A DNA stretch of 64,000 nucleotides from Seriola aureovittata (GCF_021018895.1 NC_079380.1:4998236-5062235); one strand, 5' to 3'. Shown: positions 12,391-25,030, counted from the first letter of the stretch. The notes: generated by a model from the letters alone, not told the origin. Translations and numbers: made by a program.

Positions 12391-13959
12391 AATCTTTGCC
12401 TAAAGGAAGTGATGTATTGTTTGGAACGTAACAGAAGTGGCTTGTGCGTTATTAAAGAGCCAGATGTAAGGCCAGGGGGTAAAGAAATCCTCTTTGGGGC
12501 GTCCCTTCGCTTAGAGGCTAAGAAGCTGACCATGAACCTGTTCTGTACAACATAGCAACATAGCTGATGTCCACTACACTGGGTTAATGGGATGTCAAAA
12601 TCGCAGATTTCCCCATTTTCAGGTAGCTCAGAAATAATTTTTGGATAAAGGTTAAGTGCAGGAAAACCAGAGCTGTTTTCTAAAAGCATAACCACAGACC
12701 TTTTAGCCAAGTCTGCCTCCTCAGGTGGTCGACTCCAACCTGTTTCGCTGTAATGAATCATCTTCTTTTTCCCTCAGAACTTTCACAGAAGCAGGTTCCA
12801 AATTATTCAGCAATGTGGAAATCTATCAGCTGGTTTAATGTTGTTTGTAATGGAAATGACTGTGATTAGAGATTATGGTAGGAAGCGTCTGTTCCACAAG
12901 CTTCATTCAGACTGCATTTCTTACTTAAATGTTTCAATTATTCTTGTTTTTAACCAGCAGGGAAAAACTGTATCATGATAATTGAAATCTACCAATAGAG
13001 ATTTGGGCTAATTTTGCTCAAATCAGCCTCTGCAATCTCTGCTCCAGGTAGGCCAAGGTAGAAAATGGTTGCTGGAGCTACATGGGAACATTTTACCAGA
13101 TATATTCCATCATATTCACTATGTTTCTAAAATCCTGTGGGTGAATTAAAAGTGTTGATAGCGAAGAGCGTGCTCACATTCAGAACAGAAGTGCACTTTT
13201 GGGATATTTGATTAGTTTTATTATTATCTTGTAATTAAGTCTTTTTTTAGGCAAAAGTCGATTGTAATTGCAATGTCACTGTTAAACGAGAACTGTCATG
13301 AGAGTATTTTCTATAGTTTAGGTGTTTATTATTTTTGTCATTTTTATCATGTTTAACCCTACAGGTGTATTTTATTCAGAGGTGTAATCCCTGAGGATTA
13401 ATATACTGTGGTTTCATATTCAAACCTCTGTGTTTTCCATTATGTTTACAGCAAATGGATAATGCAATGGGATGAAAGTAGGTAGGAGTCCGTTTTTTTA
13501 AACACAGTACAAATATGTGCTTGGGGAAATTAACCAACAACCATGGTTATTATCAGTAACAGGTTAAATTGTAAAACGCCACATTTCCTTCAATGCTGGG
13601 CCCACGCCAGAGGATAACTGGGAAGATTTTAGGTCTGATTCCGAACAATCATTGGGTTGTTAATCTGCTCAAATGATCCTGTAGTGTGTAGGGTTTACAG
13701 ACATAATCTTAATGTTACAGACTGGATCAGTCTCCCCGGTTTGTGAATGGAATAATGATATAGCCAATTAGAGCCATCTGATTGGGAATTGTCACCAGTC
13801 ACATGTTGCGTACTAACAATAAAACGTTTTTTACTTTATTTATTAACTTTTAATGCACCTCCAGCCCATGCTGCAAAATGTATAAGCCATGTTAATTCCT
13901 TGTTTTCAGCCATGACTTCATCCACACTTTTTTCTTGTATTTTGTTTTTCTGTGAAAAA
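12391..13959. other. no gene recognised
   Basis: A 133-codon minus frame (12360-12761) starts in this stretch. It borders a repeat, has no known domain, and frames of this length are expected by chance in 64 kb. Confidence 0.55.
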
Positions 13960-14640
13960 TGTAGCACACACACAAGTGCGACAAGCTGATGATGACGGTC
14001 CTCATCCATGTGTGTTTTGGAGAATGACCTGTAAAAAACGAGCCCATAGGTCGTCTGTACAGCAGGTTATTATGACCCATAGTTATGTTTTGTTGTTAGG
14101 TGACATCTAGTGGTCGTAGTAATTATGACAGTCAAAGGGAAAAGTGCGGTGACGTAGTATAAAGAGAGACAAAGTCTATGACAGGAGGAGGTTGTGGTGG
14201 ATGGATGAATATGAAACAGGAGAGTGGTGTTTGATTCCCATGTCAAAGTAGCAGTTTACGTTTTTTCTATTATCCATGAGCGTTCAACATTATTATTGTA
14301 ACTGTGACAACAAAGACTGTATGATATTGAGAAAGTACTTATTTTAACCCAAATCACAATCTTTTTGTAAACCTAACCAAGTCGTTTTTGTACCTAAAAC
14401 TAACCAAGCCATGACCATTATTATAGTAACCATGGCGACGAAGGTAGGTATGCCACTTTCGGCACAGTCAGTATGTTTACTGTTGTAACCATATCAACCG
14501 AGGTCTGGTACAGCTGCCGCCGTAGGGACGCTATTTCAGGAGACACTCCTATGGGTCGTATCAGAGGGTTAAAAGAAACGACCTACATGGTTGTTCAGGT
14601 TGAAGGAGTGGTTGTTCTTTTGCCCTGATATCACGCTTGA
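13960..14640 (+). repeat. CCTAACCAA-type interspersed repeat, copy 3
   Basis: Same order of blocks as 11700-12390: GTCTGTACAGCAGGTTATTA, TTGTTAGGTGACATCTAGTG, TTTTAACCCAAATCACAATC, GTAAACCTAACCAAGTCG, GGAGACACTCCTATGGGTCG and TATCAGAGGGTTAAAAGAAA. It is in direct orientation, about 2.3 kb from copy 2. Confidence 0.72.
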
Positions 14641-15904
14641 TCACGTTTTCTGGAAGTTTCTGGAACTGCCACTCTGAAATCATTTAGTATAAACATAAAA
14701 GTGTGTGGTCCTGCGTCATGACTGAATCATCTGGTATGTGAAAATATTGAAATATTATACCAAATATTGCACCAAGTGTGCACCAAGCCTAAGCCCTTTG
14801 CAGACTGTCTGGATCAGGTCTGGATGCAGATGTACTGAAGTCTGTTTTACCTGAGGACTGAATAAGCAGATGAGGAGCGGCCAATGCACAGTCTTGTCAA
14901 CAGTGGCATTCAGACTGTTTTGTGGTTTGAGCAAATCTAAGCCTCAGGGAGGTGGGCTCTCATTTTCTTCTCTCTCCTTAGCCAGAAAATCATAAATAAG
15001 TCAACTGTCTGACGTGCAGAGAAATGCAAAAATTCAGAGGTAAGCAGTGGAGACTGGTGGGATGTTCTGCTCTGCTTGACAGACCGAGATGACTGAGAGC
15101 ACTGAGTCTTCACTTCATGATGATGCTCAGACATTTCTAAGCGAGAGAACCACTCATCTCTTCATGTTGCTCTCAACAAGGGGATATTTTATGGAAATAG
15201 ATGATTGCGCTAGAGTCTCTTTATATCTCCTTACTGAAGGAAATAAATAATATGTACTAGTCTTTTCAGAATTAAAAGCAACACGAGTTAGACAACAGTT
15301 GTCACAATACATTATCACAACATTTTCTTGTTTACAGACATAAAGCTGACTATTGCTTCACTCTCCACAGTTTTCTTTATTGATTAACACTGGAAACATT
15401 TTAACATTGAATCCATGATGATGCACAGTTTTCTACCAGCAAGGAAATCCTGCCTGAATTTATTGCCAAAAATCAGATGATGTCTGTAGACTGATGCTGT
15501 GACAACATCCTGTTTCTAATAATGTTCTATATGAGTATTTAAACCTGCACAAATCTATATATGTATAATATATCACCAGACCCTTTTTTTAGCTCATTGT
15601 TTTTGTTTTATGATCTGCAACTGTTTTGGTTCAGTCTCAGCGTTCTCATCAACCGTGTTTGGATAAACCTTTACCTGCTCAGCACCAAACTGCAAAAATG
15701 GCAAGTAGCTCATGAAGAAAGTCAAATGTTTCACTGTTTAGGAGCCACATTGTTTTTTTTCAGGCGGTGATGACAGAAACAGAACTAAAAGGACAGTGAA
15801 TATTGAACTGGCATTCTTTGGCATGACTTCAAATGAAAGTTTCTGCTGGATCTATAAATAGGTAACTGTTTAACATACTAACATGTTCACCATATTTACT
15901 TTAT

Positions 15905-16275
15905 GCCGTTAAAGCTGTACTTACAGTTTGTTTCACTGCCCTCATGTGGCCAAAAAGAAAATTCAAAGAACAGCACTCCATTCATTTATCGCACTCCAAT
16001 AACGTTCTGTTTTTCTTCCTTGTCAAAACCTGGCGAATATATCACCTATAATGAAACGCAACTGCTGAGTATTTGGTTCAAGATTCGGGTGTGTTATGCT
16101 AGTAGCGGCTAATGTAGCCTCGAGCTGCTAGCCTCTGCTAATCTCTCTTCTTCTAACTCCACACCGCCGGATGTAGTCTTCAGACTCAACTGACTTCACA
16201 CAGCTCCTTCTGAAGACACGAAAAAGATTATAGAACTTTTTGCACATATGCTGTAATACCTGGAGTTCCCCTTTA
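15905..16275 (+). repeat. possible repeat with TTAAAG...CTTTAA ends
   Basis: It starts TTAAAGCTGTACTTACAG, carries CACTGCCCTCATGTGGCC and AGCCTCGAGCTGCTAGCC, and ends GGAGTTCCCCTTTAA. The outer 6 bp are inverted copies, and the look is that of a teleost MITE. The evidence is resemblance only. Confidence 0.4.
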
Positions 16276-17201
16276 ATCCACTATTATATTGAAAGAACAA
16301 AATGTTAATTTGCTAAAATATAAAATCTTTATGTATGTGCAGCTAATGTCAGTATCTGAAAATAGCACAAGAGAGTAAAAAGCCTTGTCAGTACATTTTA
16401 AAGTAGTCCCTGGGAGATTAAGTGGTTCCCAAGATGTCCAGATCTCCTTATCGGAAGTGCAACCTCCTTCATCATACTGAACCTTCACTCAGAACCCACA
16501 CCCACCTGTTTACTGCACCATGCAGCATCATAGCTACTGTGAAGGCTCGCTGTGCATGTCCACAAGACAAAATGATTGAACGAAACCATTTTCAGTAGAA
16601 AGTGAGATTTGGTCTTAAACTTTTATTTAAAATATGGAGGGAAAAACTGGTCATCAATCAATTTTCAGTCCAGGTTAATTGAAAAAAAGATGAAACTCTC
16701 GTCCATAAGAAATGATCAGATAAAATCAGAAAAAAATAAAGTAAAAAATGTATTTTTAAATGATTCAATGAAAGGTTAAAATGGACGTTCGTTTCCACTA
16801 CACCTACTTCATGTTGAGCATTTTCGCTTTAGTCAATACTCATGTGACCCTAAACATTTTAATTTCTCTGCATGCTACAGTATGTACTACAGTCTTCTCC
16901 TCATCATGTATTTAACTGAATTGACATGAATATTTAAACATACTGCAAGCTGGATCGATCTTTTCTCCTTGTTCCTCCAGCATGAGTCACTCCACTTAAG
17001 GTGACCATGCAGAGTGCATATTAACCATGTCATTCACCAGCTGTCCCCGTATCATACATCGCTCCTTTGTGTCACAAGTTGGGCTTTAAAATAGCAAAGC
17101 CCTGCTCAATCGTCCATCAGCCAAATTTCACAGGAAAGCGGTAGAATAATGGAGCAAATGCAGATCCCCCCGTGCAGCTATTGTGTTTTACATGTTCTCA
17201 G

Positions 17202-17675
17202 TTAAAGGTATAATGTGTGAGATCATGCTACTTGATCCACCTCCATAGGGGGCAACATTTCACCTCTTTGCCCCTCTCCAGTTAATCATGTTGTTGTTTT
17301 CCCCATGTTCCTTATAATTTGTTATTTATATTTTCATTTATTATAGTTAGTTAAAATTTTTGATAGCACTGAAACAAACGTAACTGCAAGCTCAGTAGGA
17401 AGCTCTTCTTCTCCGTGGGACTGAGGACAAACTAGACGCTACACTGACTCACACATCATCTAGTGTGTCTAAGTGGTATTACAACACGGTCCAGGACACG
17501 GCTAGTTGGTTAGCATGCTCATTTCAGTAGATATCTCTTCAATACAATAGGTGGTGGTCTTGGTCATGACATCATCACTGTCGCTCCTTCACATACTATT
17601 GACGGTGTTGGTTCATTTTTTTTTTTTACATTTTCAACTAAAATTCTGGCCAGCTCTTACACATTGCACCTTTAA
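17202..17675. mobile_element. MITE with TTAAAGGT inverted ends
   Basis: TTAAAGGTATAATGTGTGAG (17202-17221) and the reverse complement of 17656-17675 (TTAAAGGTGCAATGTGTAAG) match at 17 of 20 positions. The 434-bp interior has no coding signal. A 166-codon frame starting at 17551 runs across the right end and looks accidental. Confidence 0.8.
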
Positions 17676-18504
17676 CCCATGCTTCAGCAGCCACCCTCAC
17701 TCTAACACTGTCTCATACAGTGTAGCTTGCAGCATGGTGGAACATGCAAGTCTGTCTCTCCTTCATCCAAACAATGGTTTCTCATTTCAAACACACATGT
17801 TGCATCTCAACAGCTTTTCAAAAAGTCATTTACACTACAAGGGGAATGCTGAGGGCTGTGATTTTCCCTCTTTTTTGTGGATTTTGTCTTCAGCCTCTTT
17901 CACGACTGTTAATAGAATATTTTACAGTATATGTCTACAGGGTGTAATGTGCACAAGGGCTTTGGAAATCCAGTTCTCCCCTCAGCAGTTACATTTCCCA
18001 AACCGAAGACAGGGCTGCATGAGGTATGAAAATATATTGTTGTTCTATTGAAAATCTCCTCTTCATGTCAGTCTGTATAATGAACTGACGAGATGGAGAC
18101 TATAGCTTGAGTCAAATTAAAAAAACATCAAGTGACCAGTAGGGGATGCTGACAAGTTTAATTGGACAATCAATATATTAAAAAGTGGCATTTTTAACAT
18201 GAGGTTCTGTCCTAAAAAAAGACAAACACAGGGGCTGTTTGACTCATGACAACTTTATTAAAACACATACTTTGGTAGCTCCAGCCATTGGTTCTATACA
18301 TTATGATATGATATGTTACATTTCTTCCTCTATTGGACCTATTTTATGGCTGTTGCAGATTTCTGAAATCTCAGGAATTACCTTTGTGAGTAAAAGCGTA
18401 TCCTACATAAAAGATCTACAAAAGAGTTCATTCTCTGTTTATCACATGTCATACATTCCTGTGTTTTATATACCTGTGTATAACATACACACACATGCTG
18501 CCAA

Positions 18505-19005
18505 TCTCCTGCTCTACCCAATCCCAAAGGTGTTCTAATGGATTCAGATGCAACCAGTTTGAGACGACTTTAGCTTTGTGACATAGAGCATTAACATGAT
18601 GGAAGTAGCCATTAGAAGATGGTTAACTGTGGCCATAAAGGGAAGCACTGGTCAGCAACAATACTGAGACTGTGGAATTCAAACCAAGAAACATTCCCCA
18701 CACTGTTACACCACCAGCAGCAGCAGCCTGGACTGTTGACACAAGGCAAGTTGGGTCCATGGACTGTTGTTGACTGTCGACGTGTTACTTAGCTGCTGCT
18801 CACTGAATCTTTTTTTGTTTTGGGCTCCACTCTGACTAAAAACTCTAGAGACTGTTGTATGTGAAAATACCAGGAGATCAGAAGTTTCAGAAAAACTCAA
18901 ATCAGCCCATCTGGCTCCAACAGTCATGTCACTGAGATCATGTTTTTCCCCATTTGATGTGAACATTAACTGAAGCTCCTGGCCTCTATCTGCAATTATA
19001 CATTG
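18505..19005 (-). pseudogene. rearranged Tc1/mariner transposase remnant
   Basis: On the minus strand 18790-18951 encodes an HTH-like segment with DLSDMTVGARWADLSF, ETSDLLVFSHTTVSRVF and FSEQQL, clearly the DNA-binding N-terminus of a Tc1-type transposase. Past about 18785 the sequence jumps to the catalytic part: the stretch at 18500-18770 matches the CATGGACCCAACTTGCC to CTTCTAATGGCTACTTCCAT region also seen at 59320-59520. Here the DNAPCH equivalent reads VNALCH, so the catalytic Asp is lost. The middle of the gene is deleted. A 147-codon open frame (18706-19149) covers the junction by chance. Confidence 0.82.
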
Positions 19006-19650
19006 CACTGCATTTGGTGTCAGACACTTCTGAGCTGTGTTTCTTGGGGCATTTGAGTCTTTCATCTGGGTGGTAGACTTCAAGAACTTATCAAGGGTCA
19101 AACACAAATCCTCAAAACTTCCAAGCACTCCTCCAACAGCCTGAGACATGAATGATATTTGTTAGGGCCTTTAAGTTTTCTCTTTAGGTGTTGGACATCA
19201 ACATTCAGTACAGTGCCTGAGGATTGACCTCAAGACCTTAAAGCTCAAGAGTGCTTCTCTAACACCTAGACTGTTTCGGGAGACACACTTGAGCCTAATT
19301 TCTTGGAGCTTATGACACTTCCCTTTAGATATTGTACTTCAGTATTTAGCGAGCATCAAAACAAACCCTTGACCTAAAAACTTCTCAGCAGTCCTCTTCC
19401 TCCCCTTGAGCCATTTGATCAGGATCAGTTGAGCAGTGTTCCTTAGACCTTGTGCATTCGTCCTTTGAAAGTCGAGGCTTTAAAGCCACAACCTCAAAAT
19501 TTCAAAACAGCCATCCAACACCCTCAGTCTCTTGGTCAGATACTTATGAACTGTATTTCATGGAACATTTGAGTCTTCTCTTCACTTTGGGTATCGGACA
19601 TCAAAATTCACTGAGCCTCTTCTAAGCAGTCCTCCAACAGCCATTTAGTG
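18990..19650. repeat. diverged tandem repeat, unit about 120-145 bp
   Basis: Related phrases recur in the same order: CTTCTGAGCTGTGTTTCTTG / TTATGAACTGTATTTCATGG; GGGCATTTGAGTCTTTCATC / AACATTTGAGTCTTCTCTTC; CAAGCACTCCTCCAACAGCC / AAGCAGTCCTCCAACAGCC / CTCAGCAGTCCTC; GTTGGACATCAACATTCAGT / ATCGGACATCAAAATTCACT. I count about five diverged units. The left edge overlaps the Tc1 remnant. Confidence 0.55.
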
Positions 19651-19734
19651 AAGGACTGCTTCACTCTTTTTCATAGAGCCTCCAGATCTCCAGCTGCATA
19701 GATAGAAGAATGAAGTGAAAAGTGGAAAATCATG

Positions 19735-20225
19735 GGTGTGTCAAGTTCAATGAAATAGTTTGGGACCTAAATGTAGAAGTCAGACTCAGAGGCAAGGTAG
19801 AAAGCTCAAACAGAGGCAGTTTATTGTAAAGTTGTGAGAGAAGTTGATCTTTGTTAGTGGAGTGGGGCAGGCACAGCAGGCAAACCAGGTATTCAGGGAA
19901 CAATGGACCAGAGGCACAGGTAAAAAGAATTACAGAGGAATCAAAACCCACAACAGCAGGAAATTTCTAGGAATTCGGAGAGTTGGCCAAACATTAAATA
20001 CCAAAGCGATGCAGTGAACAAATGGTGAAGAGTGGAATGAAGGACCGGGGTTCAGATACAGCAGCCTTCAGGTAGAGTTGATGAGTTGATATTCGGCAGG
20101 TGTGCAGAGGAGGAAACTGGATCGCCATACTGAGGCTGAGAAACACAAACCGAGAGACAAACGGGACAAACAAGGGAGGGGCAAACAACAGAAGCACAAG
20201 GATTAAGCAAGAGCTACTGCAGAAT
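19735..20225 (-). repeat. TGTCA...TGACA-type interspersed repeat, copy 2
   Basis: On the minus strand the order is TTGTTTGCCCCTCCCTTGTT, CTGCACACCTGCCGAATATC, AATAAACTGCCTCTGTTTGA, TGCCTCTGAGTCTGACTTCT and TTAGGTCCCAAACT. It is the 3' part of a common teleost element that ends TGACA; an AATAAA lies in it. Confidence 0.6.
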
Positions 20226-20643
20226 CCTTAGCAATGTGGCTACCATTCTTAAAAGTTCTTATATCGTCCCTGTGGAATTATAAGGTTCTATCTGACATTT
20301 TTGTCAAAATTGAGTTATTCACATATTTTGATTTTGTGGCAACCTATTTAACATTATGTGAAGTTTTTGTTTAAGTTGTATACATTTTTGAATCGTATTT
20401 CTCTTATCTAGAAAACAAAAAGGGTCTTTCAGTTCTGCTCTATGGAATGTAAAAACTCTGACACTCAATATCTCAAAACTGCTCAGAACCCAGATAGAAT
20501 CTTATAATTCCAAGGGGATGATACGTACGTGTTTTATTACATTTAGTGCTGCCCCAACACAGGCTTTGTCCTGTGTTTTGCCTCACGCTGTGCCTCCGTA
20601 GCATCCTGCCAATCCACCAGTCCACTGCAAGTGAGTGCGTAAT

Positions 20644-20644
<1 letters not shown>

Positions 20645-20699
<55 letters not shown>
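20645..20699. repeat. (AC)27 microsatellite
   Basis: An uninterrupted dinucleotide run of 55 bp. The two Cys/Val-rich open frames that cross it are artefacts. Confidence 0.97.
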
Positions 20700-20704
<5 letters not shown>

Positions 20705-22429
20705 AGTGTGCAGTAGGACATGTCTCTGGCTCTCCGGCTGGCAGTCTGACAGCAGCATCTGCGAGAATCTGAGCGCTGCAGTCGATGACACTCTGCTCTG
20801 AACTGTCACGGGAGCAGATGGTTTATCAATTCAAAGTGAAAGAGGGAAAATAGAGAATCAGGCTTCAGAAAAGCAAACAAACAAACAAACAAACCACTGA
20901 ATGATCAAAGTGTCACTGGCCTTTGGATCCCTTTCCTCTCCTCAAAAATGCATGAAAGGAAGATGGTGCTGTTGAAATTTATACATACAGCAGTCTGGGA
21001 ATTATACTTGGAAAGGGAACCATGTGTAGCGAGCAAATGTTTTATTCTCTTTCAGATTGATGGTGGGAATATTGCAATTCAAGCTATCTAGAGAGACAGC
21101 TTTTTTTTTCTTTTATGCTATATAGTGTTAGAAAGAGCCGTAATGGAGGAGCTATTGAACAATAAAATCCATATCGGCATTGCTGGAGATTTTATGGGAC
21201 AAAACAACAAGCCTCTTCGATGTAAAAACACACAGATGAGTCTAACTTAAGTGCTGAGCTTGTTTTCATGTATACACTTTAAAAGTGTGAGTGTAATTTA
21301 TGGGAACAGTCGCCTGAAGTAGATGAGTTTCTGCGACTGGATCAATGTTCAAAGGCCTAAAAACAAATGACAGCACTGCTTCATTTGTGCAAAATATTCT
21401 GCTGGTCTGAATCACGAGGCGGAACCAAAAGGATACATTCATTTCATTTGGCTCGATTTACATCTGAGTAATGAGTTTACAATCGGTTGGATCTAATGCG
21501 ATGTGTCTCTCATGGCGATGTGAATTTTCATGGCAAATTGAGTTTTACACAACCTGCCAAAGCGAATGTATGAAGACAAGAACGGACAATCACCTCAGAA
21601 ATAGTCTCTCATATTTGACATTTCACCCCATGAATTTTTTGGAGCCCCTGTGAAAAGTTCCCTAGTTTATCAGTCAGGTGCTAACAAGTGCAGTTAAAGT
21701 CCTTCTTAAAGGTCAGCCATCTATTGAGAGGTGTGAACTTTCTGAATAATTCATCTTCACTGTTATCCTTTGGAAATTGACAGCAGGAAATCAATTCCAC
21801 GTGCATGGAACCACTGTCCATATTTACAGCCTTCGTGTCTTAGTCAACATTTACTCTCTAATTGGTAGATAATAAACAACTAAAATGGATTTTACAAGGT
21901 GAAAGGAGTGCAGTGCAGTGAGAGCTTGTGTCAAGTTTCTTAAAATGTATTATTTCCAGGTGGTGAAGCTACTTTTGATACATCATATTTTATCACAGTT
22001 TCACCATCAAGGTGATGATCGATTAACATAGCTGAACAACTGTTTCTACATTCCCCAGTAAAATGGTAAAAAATGGAGCTGTGTTGGAGTTTTTTGGGGC
22101 TATAGAGGGAAGTATTTTGGATGCTGACAGTAACAATGGCACAGCAGTGGTTCAACTGGATTCGAAGAGCTTTTTTTGCTCTGCAGATTCAACCTCCATG
22201 TACCTCCTCCATGCTGCCCAGTTTACTGAAACAGCCCAACCTACCTCCCCCAAACACATACAGGGAAAACAAAAGTATTAAACTTTTTGATTTATTTGGT
22301 TCATTCTACCATAATCCGGATTATATGCTTTATAACTAAATACATTTTGCCTTCAAGTCTCACAACAGATGAACCCAAGTCAATCTCCAGTCCCTATTTT
22401 CATGATGAGTTGAGTCTAATTTGGTGTCT
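20700..22429. other. no gene recognised
   Basis: Repeat-poor, AT-rich. Nothing coding upstream of the LINE fragment, so the LINE is 5'-truncated. Confidence 0.55.
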
Positions 22430-22745
22430 CTGGCCTGGCTCTCACATGGTTAAAGTTTTACTTAGCCTATCAGAAAGAACACAGTGTGTACCCCAGGGCT
22501 CTGTTCTTGTTCCTCTGCTTTTCTCTATATACATTCCACCTCTTGGCCAAATTATACACAGTCATGGCAATAATTTCCACTATTACGCTGATGATACTCA
22601 AATTATCAAATCAGAGTTCAGGGCTCCTTTTTCTTGAGTTAAAAGGCTGCAGGGCCTTTTCTTATCATGCCCCCTACCTCTGGAACAACCTCCCGACTGC
22701 AATCAGACTGTCTGACTCCACTGAGTCCAAATTCAAACTTCAAGC
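22430..22745 (+). pseudogene. L2/CR1-like LINE reverse transcriptase fragment
   Basis: Frame 3 at 22467-22601 encodes [27 protein letters not shown] and FHYYADDTQ, the core of a non-LTR reverse transcriptase; the catalytic YADD is at 22584-22595. Frame 1 at 22645-22740 encodes RAFSYHAPYLWNNLPTAIRL and DSTESKFK, the conserved C-terminus of L2/Rex/Maui-type ORF2. The two parts are 0.5-1 kb apart in intact elements, so the middle is deleted and the frame shifted. The 5' part of the element is absent. Confidence 0.82.
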
Positions 22746-23332
22746 ATGTGAATGGTGTGTTTGGTTTTGCCTCTTAAATGTGTTTGTCATGGTGGAGAGG
22801 AGGTTGTGTGGCTCAGGTTCTATCTGTTGATAGCACCTTGAAGTTGCTTAACATCCTCCTAAATTATATTCTTATATGTTTACGATCTATAATTTTGTTA
22901 TCCCGATTGTCCATACTGTAAATCTACTATGTTGTTCTTTAATGTTTAGAATAACATGGATGTTTTATTAGAACCATTCAACACAGTGTGGCATGCCAAA
23001 AAAAGGTATTTTGCCTTGTCTTATTTGGCTCTTACTTTGCCGCACCTGTTATCATGCTCACTATCAACTTGTTCCAGATCCTGGTTGCTGCATCTTGGAG
23101 ACAACAATGCCACTGAAAAGTTTACTATTTACACAGTGTGTTCTCTGTCCTTGGATCATATCTAGCAACATTGCATTTAGGCAAATATTACCCCTCTTCA
23201 TTACACCATTTTTGATACTTTGTTGATATGATTTCTAACTCAGTATTTATCTATGGTAAAACTCAGTCCACTGCCACTATGCACAGACTGCCTCATCTTA
23301 GTTTAAAGGGTCAGTTCAACTAAAACACAAAA

Positions 23333-23371
23333 ATGAATGAATGAATGAATGAATAAATAAATAAATAAAAA
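23333..23371. repeat. (GAAT)n(AAAT)n tetranucleotide repeat
   Basis: GAAT units pass into AAAT units. A second simple tract, (AT)n, is at 23499-23525. Confidence 0.93.
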
Positions 23372-23498
23372 TTTTCTATTCATGCTTTCCAGTATCAAGC
23401 TATCAGTTTGGGTTTTATTAGTAAAGGTTTTGAGATTTGAAACTGAAGAATGATAGTCACTGTTTTCAATTATCGTGTCCTTCGTTTTCAAATATTCT

Positions 23499-23499
23499 C

Positions 23500-23525
<26 letters not shown>
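23499..23525. repeat. (AT)n repeat
   Basis: A 27-bp AT run. Confidence 0.93.
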
Positions 23526-23532
<7 letters not shown>

Positions 23533-24674
23533 CCTATTTCATAATGAACATCATCATATTTTGTCTGGGTAAATGTTGATATTTCTCTGCACACTGCTTG
23601 AATACTTACCCTAGTAACCCTAACCTCTCCATATAGATTTAAGCATTTCTATTGTCAGCATTACATGTTAGCAGAACATGAGCTCTGTTTGCTATTAATA
23701 TCCTATTTTTCTTTGCTGTATCTTATGACTATTTGCAGCTGAAGTGACCCATTTTCCTCACAGTGATCATTAAAAGTCATTAAACTTTAATCTGATTTGC
23801 CTCTAATTTAAGAGACATATGACAAATCACCTACCAGTCTTTCCATATAGGCGTCATTACATCCTCTCGAGACGTATGAAAAGCAGCTTTTTTATAAATC
23901 TAGCCTCTCCATAGCAACCAGACAGCCCGGCAGAGCCAATCACATCTCAGCTATCATCTTTTGGCCCTTGTGGGTGGCATTTTAAAGCGCCTGTCGTCAC
24001 AGTGGAAGGAGAAGAATAGTATTGAGGGAGCACTCCATTGTGCCCTATGGCAAATGGAGAAGTGATGTACAGCCGAGTGTGAGCTCCCTGCTTACCTTGG
24101 GATGTCCTTGAAAAGACCGTTGATGTCATTTCACTCCCACACAACATCAGTTCCCTTTAGCTTTGTTTCTTACTGCAAAAATACTACTTGTGTGTGGAAA
24201 TACATTCTGTTGTCAAGCTTTCATGTAGTCGACATTCCTCAAACCAGCAAAATAAACATTCAGAATTAAACTCATTAACACCAAATTGTTTATTTAGGAT
24301 TTCAGTCAGAATGTCTGTTAGCAAGGAATTATAAAAAAGAATAAATAAATAAATTCTTAGTTGAATTTGGTTTCAATTTGGAGTTCACAAACCACAGAGG
24401 AACTAATATCTACATTTTAAATTTTTGTTTAATTTGACAGACCCTAATAAATTAATTTGTTCTCAGTATTCCACAATTTGCAAATATTTTGTGTATGAGT
24501 CCCCCTGAATATTTAAAGATTTACACTCGCATAAAACAAAATCCCAATGAATTTTTATTCTCTGACAGGTCTCAGCTGAGGATTTCGATTACTACAAAAA
24601 TAAGAAATTTCAAACACTGAGCAGCTCTGGCTGCAGTAAATACTCTCTCAGTGATTTCTAGTTGAGATATTTTA

Positions 24675-25030
24675 AGATTCAAGAGTTTTAAAGATTTATT
24701 AATCACATACATAATTGTACACAGTACAGAGTGCAGTAAAAGTGGTCTCCTCCACAAACTAGCGCAAGAATCGTAAAATAGGAGAAAAGAAATACATGGA
24801 CCCTAAAAGAAAAGGAGAATTATAAAATAGCAATTCTAGGCAAAAAGATGTGGTAAGAAATATGTGAATATAGATCAGTGGAGCTGTATGAAGAATGTCA
24901 GAATAATTAACTATATACAGGACACTTTGATAAATACAGTAACATGCAGAGATGCTTGCACATGTATTTCTGTATAAAAATGTATGTTTATATAAAGTAT
25001 AAAAATGTGCATTGTACTATCCTATAGGGC
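24675..25030 (+). repeat. probable interspersed repeat remnant
   Basis: AAGATTTATTAATCACATAC, TGTACACAGTACAGAGTGCA, CTATATACAGGACACTTTGA and GTGCATTGTACTATCC follow a frequent teleost repeat that opens with a ...TTTATT(G/A)TCACATACA... line. It is AT-rich, non-coding and diverged. Confidence 0.4.

Noticed and set aside
12360..12761. 133-codon minus-strand frame next to a repeat
   Set aside because: No family resemblance and no splice context; the length is within chance.
17551..18051. 166-codon open frame, the longest in the window
   Set aside because: It runs across the right end of a MITE, has no domain and no coding composition. A frame of this length is expected by chance in 64 kb of AT-rich DNA.
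20473..20809. Cys/Val-rich frames over the CA run, and similar frames at 28007-28298, 34588-34799 and 50253-50501
   Set aside because: They are translations of dinucleotide microsatellites.
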